Below the pieces are notes generated by a model. The model worked only from the letters and a program-made list of their open reading frames with translations, made no database searches and was not told the origin of the DNA. A stretch of 64,000 nucleotides of DNA, taken from positions 17,299-81,298 of the forward strand of contig JBEKDA010000024.1 of the NCBI GenBank assembly GCA_050014595.1, read 5' to 3'. This DNA comes from PALSA-129 sp050014595 (GTDB taxonomy: Bacteria; Acidobacteriota; Terriglobia; Bryobacterales; Bryobacteraceae). This document shows, in pieces, positions 25,566-34,199 of the stretch; the stretch's first letter is position 1, and every line of letters starts with the position of its first letter. A program made the position numbers and the translations under genes.

Positions 25566-26718
25566 AAGATTCCTCCTGTAGAATTGTGGCAGCCGCCGCC
25601 AGGCCGGCGCCCGGCGTGACTGGCCAGCCGAAATCCCGTACAGTCGCTTCCAGGTGCGCCAGGTCCGTGAGAATGTCGCCGGCACTCACCGAGCCCATGG
25701 TTCCGATGCGGATCACGCGGCCATCCAGCTTGTTGCGCGAGCCCGCGATCACCGTCCCGTAGCGCTCCTTCAGCCGCCTCACGATGTCCTTGCCGTTCAG
25801 TTTCTCCGGAACGTCGAGGCATACCACGGTGCTCGATACCTTTTCCGCCTTCGGATAGGAAGTGAGGCCAAGGGCGGCGCAACCGGCCCGCAGCGCGCGC
25901 GAAAGCCCCTGGTGGCGCGCCAGTACGTGGGGCAGGCCTTCTTCGTGGATCATCTCCAGCGCCTCATGCAAACCGGCGATCAGCGATACCGGGGTGGTGA
26001 AGGGCGTTTCCGGTTTTTCCACCGCGGCTCGGGCTTTCCGGAAATCCCAATAAAAGCGCGGCAGCCGGTCGTTGCGATTCGCCGTGTCCCAGGCTTTGTC
26101 GCTCATGGAGATCACGCCCACTCCGGGCGGGCACATGAGCGCTTTCTGCGAGGAAGACGCCACGATGTCGACACCCCACTCGTCCTGGCGCATCTCCACG
26201 CCGCCGAGGCCGCTCACGGAATCCGTCACCAGCAGCGCGTCGCGCCCGCGCAGCACGGCTCCGATGGCCGCCAGGTCCGCCACCACGCCGGTCGAGCTTT
26301 CGTTGTGCACCACCACCACGGCGCGGTAATCGGCGCTCCGGATGCGCTCTCCGATCTCGGCTGCCGTGGGCGCCAGTCCCCAGGGAATGTCGAGCGTGTC
26401 GGCTCGCACTCCCAGCGCCCCGGCAATAGCTACGAAGCGTTCGCCGAACTGCCCGTGGGTGGATATCAGCACACGCTCGCCGGGCGCCAGCACATTCACC
26501 AGCGCGGCTTCCATCATTCCGGTTCCCGAGCTCGAGAAAAAGAAGACGCGGTTGCGCGTGCCCAGGACCGGCTGGATCATTTCCTCCGAGCGCCGCAGAA
26601 TGGCGGTGAACTCGGGCCCGCGATGGCTCAGCACCGGCCGCGCGATGGCCTGCCGCACGCGCTCCGGCACGGCGGTGGGGCCAGGCAGGCGGAGGCGATA
26701 GGGCTGAGAAGCGGTCAC
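25555..26718 (-). CDS. PLP-dependent aminotransferase, alanine-glyoxylate/serine-pyruvate type
   Basis: A 387-residue class V aminotransferase. The N-terminal PGPTAVPERVRQA and SHRGPEFTAIL match the AGAT/SGAT family, and SSSQKALMCPPG holds the PLP-binding lysine. VTDSVSGLGGVEM supplies the pyridine-stacking Asp. The substrate is not determinable from sequence. It overlaps rraA by 11 nt and follows the LeuC/LeuD-like genes on the same strand, suggesting a shared small-molecule pathway. Confidence 0.9.
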   Translation of the reverse strand: MTASQPYRLRLPGPTAVPERVRQAIARPVLSHRGPEFTAILRRSEEMIQPVLGTRNRVFFFSSSGTGMMEAALVNVLAPGERVLISTHGQFGERFVAIAGALGVRADTLDIPWGLAPTAAEIGERIRSADYRAVVVVHNESSTGVVADLAAIGAVLRGRDALLVTDSVSGLGGVEMRQDEWGVDIVASSSQKALMCPPGVGVISMSDKAWDTANRNDRLPRFYWDFRKARAAVEKPETPFTTPVSLIAGLHEALEMIHEEGLPHVLARHQGLSRALRAGCAALGLTSYPKAEKVSSTVVCLDVPEKLNGKDIVRRLKERYGTVIAGSRNKLDGRVIRIGTMGSVSAGDILTDLAHLEATVRDFGWPVTPGAGLAAAATILQEESYAR

Positions 26719-26762
26719 CAGATTACGTTAGCAACAAAGGTGGGGCAGGCGCCCGGCTAGTA

Positions 26763-27248
26763 TTAAACGGGAAAATCCCGATGCCTTCTGAAATAAGGTA
26801 CGAGTCCGCCCGCCGAGACAATCTGCCGCATGATCTCCGGCAAAGGCGCTATCTCCAAGATCACGCCCGTCGTCAGGTTCCTCACTTCGCCGTCTCCAAT
26901 CACCAGGCGGTCGCCTTCGCGGATGCCGCCGGTATCGCACTCCACCGGCAGCAGCCCATTGTTCACCGCATTGCGGTAATACGTGCGCGAGAAACTGCGC
27001 GCCGCCACCGCGCGAATGCCCGCGCCCAGCACCGCCGTTACCGCGACTTCCATGGCCGAGCCGCACCCGAAGTTCTTGCCGGCCACAATCACGTCGCCCG
27101 CTTCCACGGTGGCGGCGAAGCGCGGGTCGAGCTCTTCGAACAGGTAAGCGCGCAGCACCGCCGGATCGAGGCTCTCGCGCTTGCGCCGCGAGGTGATGAT
27201 GTAATCCGTGTTGATGTCGTTTCCGAAGACGCGCGCCCGGCCGGTCAT
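26763..27248 (-). CDS. leuD: LeuD-like aconitase-family small subunit
   Basis: A 161-residue swivel-domain subunit of the isopropylmalate isomerase/homoaconitase class. FGNDINTDYIITSRRKRES and AGKNFGCGSAMEVAV are the family motifs. The position where isopropylmalate or homoaconitate enzymes carry a YLxx substrate-recognition loop is Ser-Arg-Arg-Lys-Arg here, so the substrate may differ. The gene overlaps the large-subunit gene by ATGA. No leuA or leuB is nearby. Confidence 0.75.
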   Translation of the reverse strand: MTGRARVFGNDINTDYIITSRRKRESLDPAVLRAYLFEELDPRFAATVEAGDVIVAGKNFGCGSAMEVAVTAVLGAGIRAVAARSFSRTYYRNAVNNGLLPVECDTGGIREGDRLVIGDGEVRNLTTGVILEIAPLPEIMRQIVSAGGLVPYFRRHRDFPV

Positions 27249-28507
27249 GCCTCGAACTCCCGCGGATCGGCGATCGAGCCGCGCACCGCCGCCGCCGCGC
27301 AACTGGCCGGCGACGCCAGATAAATGAAGGCGCGGCTGTTGCCCATGCGCCCCTGGAAGTTCCGGTTGGCGGTCGAAATCACGTTGACTCCGTCGCCGGG
27401 AATCGCGCCGCACGTGCCGCAACAGGAGCCGCAGCCCGGCGCCACGACGACCGCGCCCATGGCCACGAAATCGGCCAGCGTGCCATCCCGCGCCAGCGTC
27501 TCCATCACCGCGCGCGAAGCCGGTGTCACCACCAGTTGCACACCGCGCGCCACGCCGCCGCCGGCCTTCAGCACGTCTCGCGCCTGGTGAAAATCCTTGA
27601 CGCGTCCACCCGTGCACGTGCCCAGGTAAACCATCTGCACCGGCGTCCCGGCCGCCTGTGCGAGCGGCTGCACGCGGTCCACCTGGTGCGGCAGGGCTAC
27701 GCGCGGGCTCAGCGCATCCAGGTTGAGGGCGATTTCTCGGGCGTAGCGCGCATCCGCATCGGCTGCGACGGCTTCGAACTCCTGGCGTGAGTGGTCCGCC
27801 AGATACTCGCGGGTCCGTCGATCGGCGGGGAAGATGCCGTTCTTGGCGCCCATCTCCACCGCGAAATTGCTGAGCACGAGGCGGTCGTCCATGTCCAGAG
27901 CGCCCACTCCCGGGCCGCCGAATTCCAACGCCTGGTAGGCCGCGCCGTCCGCGCCCAGCGCCGCGGCCAGATCGAGCGCCGCGTCCTTGGCGTAAACGCC
28001 GCGCGGCAATTGCCCCGAGAAGTTCACGCGGATGGATTCCGGAACGCGCAGCCACAGGCGGCCGCAAATCAGAATGGCCGCCAGGTCCGAAGAGCCGATG
28101 CCGGTGGCAAAAGCATTCAGCGCGCCGCAGGTCACCGCGTGGCTGTCGGCGCCCACCACCAGGCCGCCGGGAAGCGCGCGGCCCGATTCCGCCATCAGTT
28201 GATGGCCGATGCCGTCTCCCACGTCCCACAGTTCGATCCCGAATTGCCCGGCGAACTCGCGAAGCCGCTGGTGGAGCAGCGCGATGGCGCGATTGGGCGC
28301 CGGCGCATAATGATCCAGCGCGAACACAATGCGCGCGGCATCGCGCACCGATTGGCCGCCCATGGCTTGGAAATAATCGATGGCCATGGGGGCAGAGCCG
28401 TCCGTACCCATGGCGCAATCCACCGCGCAAACCACCACGCGGCCGGCGCGCGCGTCCACGCCGGATTTCGCCGAAAGGATTTTCTCGCTGATGGTTTTGC
28501 CGGCCAT
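27245..28507 (-). CDS. leuC: LeuC-like aconitase-family large subunit
   Basis: A 420-residue iron-sulfur dehydratase subunit, close in length to the archaeal/short LeuC-homoaconitase branch. GADSHAVTCGALNAFATGIG, YLGTCTGGRVKDF and ANRNFQGRMGN are conserved blocks. The cluster-ligand region reads PGCGSCCGTCG; the family norm is nearer PGCGPCLGxHxG, and the usual Asn in GTCTNGR is Gly. The start at 28507 (MAGKTISEKIL) is the conserved one, and an ATG 25 codons upstream was rejected. The true substrate is uncertain. Confidence 0.78.
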   Translation of the reverse strand: MAGKTISEKILSAKSGVDARAGRVVVCAVDCAMGTDGSAPMAIDYFQAMGGQSVRDAARIVFALDHYAPAPNRAIALLHQRLREFAGQFGIELWDVGDGIGHQLMAESGRALPGGLVVGADSHAVTCGALNAFATGIGSSDLAAILICGRLWLRVPESIRVNFSGQLPRGVYAKDAALDLAAALGADGAAYQALEFGGPGVGALDMDDRLVLSNFAVEMGAKNGIFPADRRTREYLADHSRQEFEAVAADADARYAREIALNLDALSPRVALPHQVDRVQPLAQAAGTPVQMVYLGTCTGGRVKDFHQARDVLKAGGGVARGVQLVVTPASRAVMETLARDGTLADFVAMGAVVVAPGCGSCCGTCGAIPGDGVNVISTANRNFQGRMGNSRAFIYLASPASCAAAAVRGSIADPREFEA

Positions 28508-28520
28508 TGCTTGCGTCCCG

Positions 28521-28604
28521 GTGGGACAGGCTGTCGCCTTCCGTGGTATGTTATGCCTCGCTAAACCCGGCTCCTTGACCACGCAAACCGATCGTCTGTC
28601 CCAC
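28521..28604. repeat. GTGGGACAG...CTGTCCCAC inverted element
   Basis: GTGGGACAG at 28521-28529 pairs with CTGTCCCAC at 28596-28604, with GACAGGCTGTC and GATCGTC fragments between. It shares the GACAG/CTGTC core with elements near 2.86 kb and 15.7 kb. It fills the gap between the end of the TonB-like gene and leuC on the minus strand. Confidence 0.65.
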
Positions 28605-28610
28605 TCACTA

Positions 28611-29579
28611 CTACTTCACGTTATACGAGAAGTCAAACTGTATGCGGATCTCGGAGTCTCTGAATGCCGCGGGCAGCGGGGGAAACGGGCTGGCGGCGCT
28701 GATGGCGGCAATGACGGCATTGTCCAGCGCCGCCACGTGGGTGGTTCCCACGAACACCACTTTGCCCAGGCCGCCGTCACGAAAGATCACTACCTGCACG
28801 CCCACCTTCCCGGCGCGGCCTTGCTTGACGGCGTCGGGCGTGATGGCCAACCAGCGGCTCTTGACGGAAGCCAGCACTTGCGCCAGGTAGGGGCGGAAAT
28901 CCACGCCCTGTGCGTCGCTCAACAGTTGCGGAAGTTCGGCGGTGGACGGCGGACCGGCCGAAGCCACGCCGGTGTTGGCCGCGCCGCCGGAATGCAGCAC
29001 GCCTCGGATGGCGTTCTCCACCGACGGGCCGGGAATCGGCAGGACTCGCTGGTCCGGCGGGACCTGGCGGGGCGCGGTCACGTCTTCAAACCCCGGCTGG
29101 GGCTTTTCTACCGCCTGGATCTGTGGCGGGCCCACGGGCAGCGTGAGCTTGGGTGTTTCGTTATGGAGCTCCACTTTGGGCGGTTCCGGCAGTGAGGCTG
29201 CCTGCGCCGGCCTGGGGGCAGGCGGCGCGGGAGCCGCCGCCTGAGGTTGCGGTGGAGGAGCGGCCGGCGGCAAGTGGATGCGGGGACGGGGTTCGAAATG
29301 GGTGGCGTTAAATTCCTTGTCCACCTTGCCCGTGTTGGGATCTTTCTGGGTAAGCAGGCTCAACGGCTCGATGAGCGGCGTGACCACGGCCTCCATCCTC
29401 CGCCGGGCCGACGGCTGCATGATGGATTCGGGCACCGCGACGATGAACACGATCACGGCGATATGAGCCAGCACGGAGATGACGGCTGCCCGTCCCCTGC
29501 GGGCACGGCCTGCCGGGTCGCCCCAATCCGTGAGAAGGTGGAGTTCCACATCGGCAGGAGGTTTTCCTACGGTTTCCAT
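28611..29579 (-). CDS. TonB-family energy transducer-like protein
   Basis: A 322-residue protein with one N-terminal membrane helix (VISVLAHIAVIVFIVAV) and a long Pro-rich periplasm-spanning linker (residues ~95-195). Its C-terminal TonB-like domain has VKSRWLAITPDA, GKVGVQVVIFRDGGLG and a final strand IRIQFDFSYNVK. It would couple inner-membrane energy to an outer-membrane receptor or serve another envelope function. Its start overlaps the Gfo/Idh gene by 13 nt, so it is the last gene of the lipid A-related operon. No ExbB/ExbD is nearby. Confidence 0.85.
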   Translation of the reverse strand: METVGKPPADVELHLLTDWGDPAGRARRGRAAVISVLAHIAVIVFIVAVPESIMQPSARRRMEAVVTPLIEPLSLLTQKDPNTGKVDKEFNATHFEPRPRIHLPPAAPPPQPQAAAPAPPAPRPAQAASLPEPPKVELHNETPKLTLPVGPPQIQAVEKPQPGFEDVTAPRQVPPDQRVLPIPGPSVENAIRGVLHSGGAANTGVASAGPPSTAELPQLLSDAQGVDFRPYLAQVLASVKSRWLAITPDAVKQGRAGKVGVQVVIFRDGGLGKVVFVGTTHVAALDNAVIAAISAASPFPPLPAAFRDSEIRIQFDFSYNVK

Positions 29580-30529
29580 CCGGCTTCCAAAGACCGCGAG
29601 ACCACGTCCGAGTGCTCCTTAATCTTATCAAGAATGGCCAAGGCGGCCCCTAAGGTTTGACGCGCGGCGGAGCCGGAACATTTCGGGGAATTTCGGGTTT
29701 CCAGGCTGTCCAGGAAGGCGTCGAGCTGGAGCTTCAGGGGCTCGGCGGTGGTGACGGGAGCCTTCTCGAAACCGATCTGCCGGCCGGCGCCCACCGAAAA
29801 GACCACCAGATCCTGCCGGCCGTAGTCGAGCGACAGGTATTGTTGCGGCTGAAAAAGGCGCAGTTTGCGGACGCGCTCCGTGGAGACGCGGCTGGCGGTG
29901 AGGTTGGCCACGCAGCCGTTGGGAAACTGCAAGCGCACGTTGGCGATATCCACCTTTTCGGAGAGGATGCGGATGCCGGCGGCACGGATCTCCTGTGGCG
30001 AGGCGCGGGCCAGGGCCAGCACGATATCGACGTCGTGGATCATGAGGTCGAGCACGACGTCCACGTCCAGGCTGCGCGGGCTGAAGATGTTGAGCCGGTG
30101 AATCTCGAAGAAGAGCGGCAGGGTAGCGCGTTTCTCCAACTCGATGACGGCGGGGTTGAAGCGCTCCAGGTGGCCCACCTGCAGGATGCGGCCGTGGCGC
30201 GCGGCGGCGGCCACCAGGCGGTCGGCGGCTTCGAGATCCGGCGCGATGGGCTTTTCCACCAGCACGTCGATGCCGGCTTCGATGAGCGCCAGGGCCACGG
30301 CTTCATGCGCGGTGGTAGGCACGGCGACGATGGCGGCGTCCACTTTGCCGGCCAACGCGCGGGCGTCGGCGAGAGGCTCGGCGTGATAGAGCGCGGCGGA
30401 TTCGGCGGCGCGCGCGGCATCGGTATCCACCACGGCGCAGAGATGGGCGCGCCCGGATTCGTGAACGACGCGGCAGTGGTTCTTTCCGAATTGTCCGGCG
30501 CCGATAACGGCCAGTCGATGTTTCGTCAA
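29567..30529 (-). CDS. Gfo/Idh/MocA-family oxidoreductase (possible GnnA-type)
   Basis: A 320-residue NAD(P)-dependent sugar oxidoreductase. The Rossmann motif is VIGAGQFGKNHCRVV, with EKPIAPDLEAADRL supplying the EKP catalytic signature and DLMIHDVDIVLAL the conserved His-Asp region. It lies directly after lpxI in a fabZ-lpxA-lpxI operon. That position matches GnnA, which oxidises UDP-GlcNAc toward the diamino sugar of some lipid A types. No gnnB aminotransferase is adjacent, so the role remains inference. Confidence 0.85.
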   Translation of the reverse strand: MTKHRLAVIGAGQFGKNHCRVVHESGRAHLCAVVDTDAARAAESAALYHAEPLADARALAGKVDAAIVAVPTTAHEAVALALIEAGIDVLVEKPIAPDLEAADRLVAAAARHGRILQVGHLERFNPAVIELEKRATLPLFFEIHRLNIFSPRSLDVDVVLDLMIHDVDIVLALARASPQEIRAAGIRILSEKVDIANVRLQFPNGCVANLTASRVSTERVRKLRLFQPQQYLSLDYGRQDLVVFSVGAGRQIGFEKAPVTTAEPLKLQLDAFLDSLETRNSPKCSGSAARQTLGAALAILDKIKEHSDVVSRSLEAGWKP

Positions 30530-31330
30530 CTAGAACCCCACAATGGCGAGATTGGCCGAATCGGCCTGTTTCAACATTTCTTCCCGATCGAGCATCAGGG
30601 TGCGGCCGGCTTCCACGGCGAGCACGGTGGTTCCGGTTTCGCGCATCACCGGGATGGTGCTCAAACCAACCACGGGAACGTCGAACAGCAGGTGCTCGCG
30701 GCGGCGGGCCACTTTGACCAGCGAGAGGCGGCGTCCGTTCACCAGGCCGGCGGCGCGGCGCAGCATGGCGTCGGTGCCTTCCATGGCTTCGAGGGCCACG
30801 CAGGCGCGTTCGCAGATAGCGACGCTTTGGCCCACATCGAAACCGGCCAGCGCATCGGCCACGCGCCGGCCGTAGTGGATGTCGGCGGTTTCTTGCTTTT
30901 GCGGCTCGCGCTGCGACATCGCGCCGGCGGTGGCCAGCAGGGGCTTCAACAGCGCCGTGGAATCGCTCAGGTGGATGCCCTCGTCGGCGAGGATTTTGAT
31001 GATGCCGCCGATCAGGCCGTCGGGGTTCTTCGACGGCAGCGATGCCAGCAGCTTGACCAGGCGCCAGTCCGGCACGATGGACGAAAAAATCCTGGCGTGC
31101 TTCACCTGCCCGCACATCACCACTTCGGTGATGCCTTCCTTCTTCAGGATGTCGATGAGCTTGCCGAGCTGGCCGAGCGAGGTCCAATAGCAGCGGGGCG
31201 CCAGAGCTTCAATTTGCGGGGAGGCTTCTTCCTGGATGGCGATGACGGTGACGTCGTGGCCCAGGCCGCGCGCGCTTTCGAGCGCCAGCTCGGGGAAGCG
31301 GCCGTTTCCGGCAATGAGGCCGTAGCGCAT
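30530..31330 (-). CDS. lpxI: UDP-2,3-diacylglucosamine pyrophosphatase LpxI
   Basis: Releases lipid X from UDP-diacylglucosamine in lipid A synthesis and replaces LpxH in bacteria that lack it. The 266-residue protein starts GLIAGNGRFPELALESAR and carries VVMCGQVKHARIF, SKNPDGLIGGI and the C-terminal catalytic-domain segment DVPVVGLSTIPVMRETG, all typical of the former DUF1009. It lies between lpxA and the Gfo/Idh gene with no gap to the latter. Confidence 0.93.
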   Translation of the reverse strand: MRYGLIAGNGRFPELALESARGLGHDVTVIAIQEEASPQIEALAPRCYWTSLGQLGKLIDILKKEGITEVVMCGQVKHARIFSSIVPDWRLVKLLASLPSKNPDGLIGGIIKILADEGIHLSDSTALLKPLLATAGAMSQREPQKQETADIHYGRRVADALAGFDVGQSVAICERACVALEAMEGTDAMLRRAAGLVNGRRLSLVKVARRREHLLFDVPVVGLSTIPVMRETGTTVLAVEAGRTLMLDREEMLKQADSANLAIVGF

Positions 31331-31333
31331 CTA

Positions 31334-31376
31334 CTTGACCACCCTATTTGACACTTTACCTGACCACCCTACTTAA
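31334..31376. repeat. Imperfect 20-bp direct repeat between lpxA and lpxI
   Basis: ACTTGACCACCCTATTTGAC is followed by ACCTGACCACCCTACTTAAC after a short spacer. The second copy includes the last codons and stop of lpxA, so a small tandem duplication seems to have occurred at the gene junction. Confidence 0.6.
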
Positions 31377-32145
31377 CAACGCCGCGCTCCGAAGCGCGGA
31401 TGAATTCGAGCAACTCTTCCACCTCGTCCGAAGCGGGCACCTCGGCGCGGATGCGTTCCATGGCCTGCGAGGTATTGAGGCCCGAGCGCGTGAGCAGGCG
31501 GAAGGCCGTCTGCAGGGATTCGATCACGGGCTTGGCGAAGCCGCGCCGTTCCAGGCCCACGCTGTTGGCGCCGAACACGCTCACTTCCGGCTTGTTGCTG
31601 GTGAGCGAGAACGGCAGGATGTCCTGCTTGATTACGCTATAGGGTCCGATGAAAGCGTGCCGGCCGATGCGGCAGAATTGATGGACGCCGCTGAACGGGC
31701 TGACGTCGGCCCAATCTTCGATAATGACGTGGCCCGCCAGGCCCACGGAATTGCCGAGGATGACGTGGTCGCCGATGCGGCAGTCGTGCGCCACGTGGGT
31801 ATAGGTCATCAGCAGGTTGTCGTTGCCGATGGAGGTGACCAGGCCGCCGCCTTGGGTGCCGCGGTGGATGGTCACGAATTCGCGGATGCGGTTGCGGTGG
31901 CCGACGCGGGTTTCGGCGCGCTCGCCTTTATACTTCAGATCCTGCGAGGCCACGCCGACGCTCGAGAACGGAAAGAAAATGTTGTCTTCCCCGATGCGGG
32001 TGGGGCCTTCCAGGTAGAGGTTGGCCACCAGGCGGGTGCGCGCGCCGATCTCCACTTCCGCGCCCACGATGCAGTATGGACCGATGTCGGCGCTTCCCGC
32101 TATGCACGCCCGCGGGTCCACGATGGCGGTCGGATGGATGGGCAT
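31369..32145 (-). CDS. lpxA: UDP-N-acetylglucosamine acyltransferase LpxA
   Basis: First enzyme of lipid A synthesis; it transfers an acyl chain from acyl carrier protein to UDP-GlcNAc. The start is MPIHPTAIVDPRACIAG. The protein is a left-handed beta-helix of hexad repeats, and MTYTHVAHDCRIGDHVILGN includes the expected catalytic histidine. The C-terminal helical domain is present and total length is 258 residues. An ATG four codons upstream is possible. It follows fabZ in the same operon. Confidence 0.95.
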   Translation of the reverse strand: MPIHPTAIVDPRACIAGSADIGPYCIVGAEVEIGARTRLVANLYLEGPTRIGEDNIFFPFSSVGVASQDLKYKGERAETRVGHRNRIREFVTIHRGTQGGGLVTSIGNDNLLMTYTHVAHDCRIGDHVILGNSVGLAGHVIIEDWADVSPFSGVHQFCRIGRHAFIGPYSVIKQDILPFSLTSNKPEVSVFGANSVGLERRGFAKPVIESLQTAFRLLTRSGLNTSQAMERIRAEVPASDEVEELLEFIRASERGVVK

Positions 32146-32217
32146 TGCTAGGTACACCGTTTCATCAATACGTTCTCACATTCCGCGAAGACCGCTCCCT
32201 CACGGTCGCGGCTCGGA

Positions 32218-32685
32218 TCAGGCGGCCGGCGGCTTTTCTTCCTTGTCGGCGAGCTTGCACATGACTTCGGTCTCGGCCACCACCACGCCATCGACGGTGG
32301 CGACGCCGGCCATCTTGGCGACGCTGGCCTTGCGCTTGATCACTTTCATTTCCATGCGCAGCGTGTCGCCGGGCACCACCGGCCTGCGGAAACGGGCGTT
32401 CTCAATCGCCACCAGCAGCACCAGCTTATTGTGCCGGTCCTCCATGTTCTTGAGCACCAGCACGCCGGCGGTCTGCGCCATGGCTTCGACGATGAGGACA
32501 CCCGGCATCACCGGGAAGTCGGGGAAGTGGCCCTGAAGAAAGGGCTCGTTGGCCGTAACGTTCTTGATGCCGACGATGCGTTCGGCGTCTATCTCGACGA
32601 TGCGGTCCACCAGCAGAAACGGGTAGCGATGGGGAAGAATCTCCCGGATGTCATTAATGTCCAAAACCGTCATGGAAGACGCCAT
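32218..32685 (-). CDS. fabZ: 3-hydroxyacyl-ACP dehydratase FabZ
   Basis: Dehydrates 3-hydroxyacyl-ACP in fatty acid elongation and competes with LpxA for the same substrate, which explains the common fabZ-lpxA pairing. The hot-dog-fold signature is LPHRYPFLLVDRI (catalytic His region) and GHFPDFPVMPGVLIVEAMAQ (catalytic Glu). The start is uncertain between ATGs at 32685 and 32673, neither with a strong ribosome-binding site. It is the first gene of the five-gene minus-strand envelope operon. Confidence 0.94.
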   Translation of the reverse strand: MASSMTVLDINDIREILPHRYPFLLVDRIVEIDAERIVGIKNVTANEPFLQGHFPDFPVMPGVLIVEAMAQTAGVLVLKNMEDRHNKLVLLVAIENARFRRPVVPGDTLRMEMKVIKRKASVAKMAGVATVDGVVVAETEVMCKLADKEEKPPAA

Positions 32686-32734
32686 TATCGCATGAAGCAC
32701 TCAGACCGTAATCCGTCGATAACCGGCTTTGAGT

Positions 32735-32893
32735 TTACCGCCGAGACGCGGAGACGCGGAGAAAACTGAGAGAAACAAGAGTTTCGATTGAGTCCGTCTC
32801 TCTCTTTTCTCTTTCGTAACGCCGGCGGACGGTATCCGCACCAACTCTCCGATTCCTCAGTTTTTCTCTGCGTCTCAGCGTCTCTGCGGTGAA
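32735..32893. repeat. Long imperfect inverted repeat with GAGACGCGGAG units
   Basis: Arms at ~32735-32770 and ~32856-32893 are near reverse complements. Each contains tandem GAGACGC(G/A)GAG units followed by AAAA and CTGAG. The 85-bp loop is CT-rich and non-coding. Similar GAGACGCAGAG repeats are known from many bacterial genomes. It separates the divergent fabZ and M20 peptidase genes, so it may also shape their promoters. Confidence 0.8.
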
Positions 32894-32920
32894 GATGCCG
32901 TTAAAGGCTATCATATACCC

Positions 32921-34060
32921 GTGGATCCCCTTCTTTCCTACGTGGCCGCGCGCCAGCGCGAGATCACGGCGCTGGTCCGCCAGTTCGCGGAATGCGAGTC
33001 GCCGAGCGACGACCCGGCGGCGGTCAACCGGTTCGTGGAACTGGTCTCCGATACGGTGTCGCCCATGGCGCGGGTGAAGACCTGTCACGGAGGCAGGTTC
33101 GGCAAGCACCTGTTGTGCGAAATGCACCTGCCGGGGCGTAAGAAGAGCGGGCAAGTTCTGGTGCTGGGCCACTCCGACACGGTCTGGCCCCTGGGTACGC
33201 TGCGGGGCATGCCATTCCGCGAGGCGGAAGGCCGGCTGTGGGGGCCCGGGGTGCTGGACATGAAAGCGGGCATCGCGTTCTTCGTGTTCGCCGCGCGGGC
33301 GCTGCGGGAGCTGGAGATGGCGGTTCCGTCGAAGGTGCTGCTGCTGCTCAATTCGGATGAGGAAGTAGGCAGCGAGAGCTCGCGCCCGCTCACCGAAAAG
33401 AACGCCCGGGCCAGTAAAGCGGTGCTGGTGCTGGAACCCGGCACGGGGCTCGAAGGCAAGCTGAAAACGGCGCGCAAAGGCGTGGGCGGCTTCACGATTG
33501 TGGTGCGCGGCAAGGCGTCGCATGCGGGCGTGGATTTTGCCTCGGGAGCAAGCGCGGTGCTGGAGTTGGCGCGGCAGATCGACCATATCGCGGGGTTCAC
33601 GCAGCCGGAGCGGGGAATCACGGTGAACCCCGGGGTAGTTTCGGGCGGGACGCGCTCCAACGTGGTGGCGGCCGAGGCGCGGGCGGAAGTGGACATCCGG
33701 GTGATGAAGTTGAACGACGCGGCCGCGCTCGAGAAGAAGTTTCGCGCGCTGCGGACCTTCGATTCGCGGTGCAGCATGGAAGTCAGCGGAGGGTTGAACC
33801 GCCCGCCCATGGAGCGGTCGGCGGGGATCGTCAAACTATTCCGTACGGCGCAGAAGCTGGCGCGCGGACTGGGTGTGGAAGTGCAGGAATCGCTGAGTGG
33901 CGGCGGCTCGGACGGCAACTTCACCGCGGCGCTGGGGATTCCGACGCTGGACGGGGTGGGCGGCGTGGGCGAAGGCGCGCACGCGGCGAACGAGAGCATC
34001 CTGGCGAACCGCATCGCCGACCGAACGGCGCTGATCGGGAAGCTGCTGGCGGCGCTGTAA
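32921..34060 (+). CDS. M20-family metallopeptidase (carboxypeptidase G2-like)
   Basis: A 379-residue di-zinc exopeptidase. VLGHSDTVWPLGT and WGPGVLDMKAG carry the first His and the bridging Asp. NSDEEVGSESSR has the catalytic Glu and metal-ligand Glu, and the last His is in EGAHAANES. A lid/dimerisation domain (RGKASHAGVDF) is present. The overall order resembles glutamate carboxypeptidase. No signal peptide is obvious from the GTG start at 32921. Confidence 0.9.
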   Translation: MDPLLSYVAARQREITALVRQFAECESPSDDPAAVNRFVELVSDTVSPMARVKTCHGGRFGKHLLCEMHLPGRKKSGQVLVLGHSDTVWPLGTLRGMPFREAEGRLWGPGVLDMKAGIAFFVFAARALRELEMAVPSKVLLLLNSDEEVGSESSRPLTEKNARASKAVLVLEPGTGLEGKLKTARKGVGGFTIVVRGKASHAGVDFASGASAVLELARQIDHIAGFTQPERGITVNPGVVSGGTRSNVVAAEARAEVDIRVMKLNDAAALEKKFRALRTFDSRCSMEVSGGLNRPPMERSAGIVKLFRTAQKLARGLGVEVQESLSGGGSDGNFTAALGIPTLDGVGGVGEGAHAANESILANRIADRTALIGKLLAAL

Positions 34061-34164
34061 GGGCAACCACGGTAGTTTTTCGACCCTGCCACTGCCGCAC
34101 CAAGGCACGGCCACTGACAGACGACAAAAATCGATGTCCCACTCCGTTGCGCCTGGCCAAGTAC

Positions 34165-34193
34165 TTGCGTATATTCGATAAGTCGAATATACT
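34165..34193 (+). promoter_or_regulatory. Promoter and 24-bp palindromic operator of the ArsR/Ehr operon
   Basis: A perfect 10-4-10 palindrome (GTATATTCGA-taag-TCGAATATAC) occupies 34169-34192. A -10 TATACT (34188-34193) overlaps its right arm, and a weak -35 TTGCGT lies 17 nt upstream. Expected transcription start is close to 34200, which is the GTG of the repressor, so the message may be leaderless. The size and AT-rich dyad fit ArsR/SmtB-family operators. Confidence 0.75.
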
Positions 34194-34199
34194 AATTTT

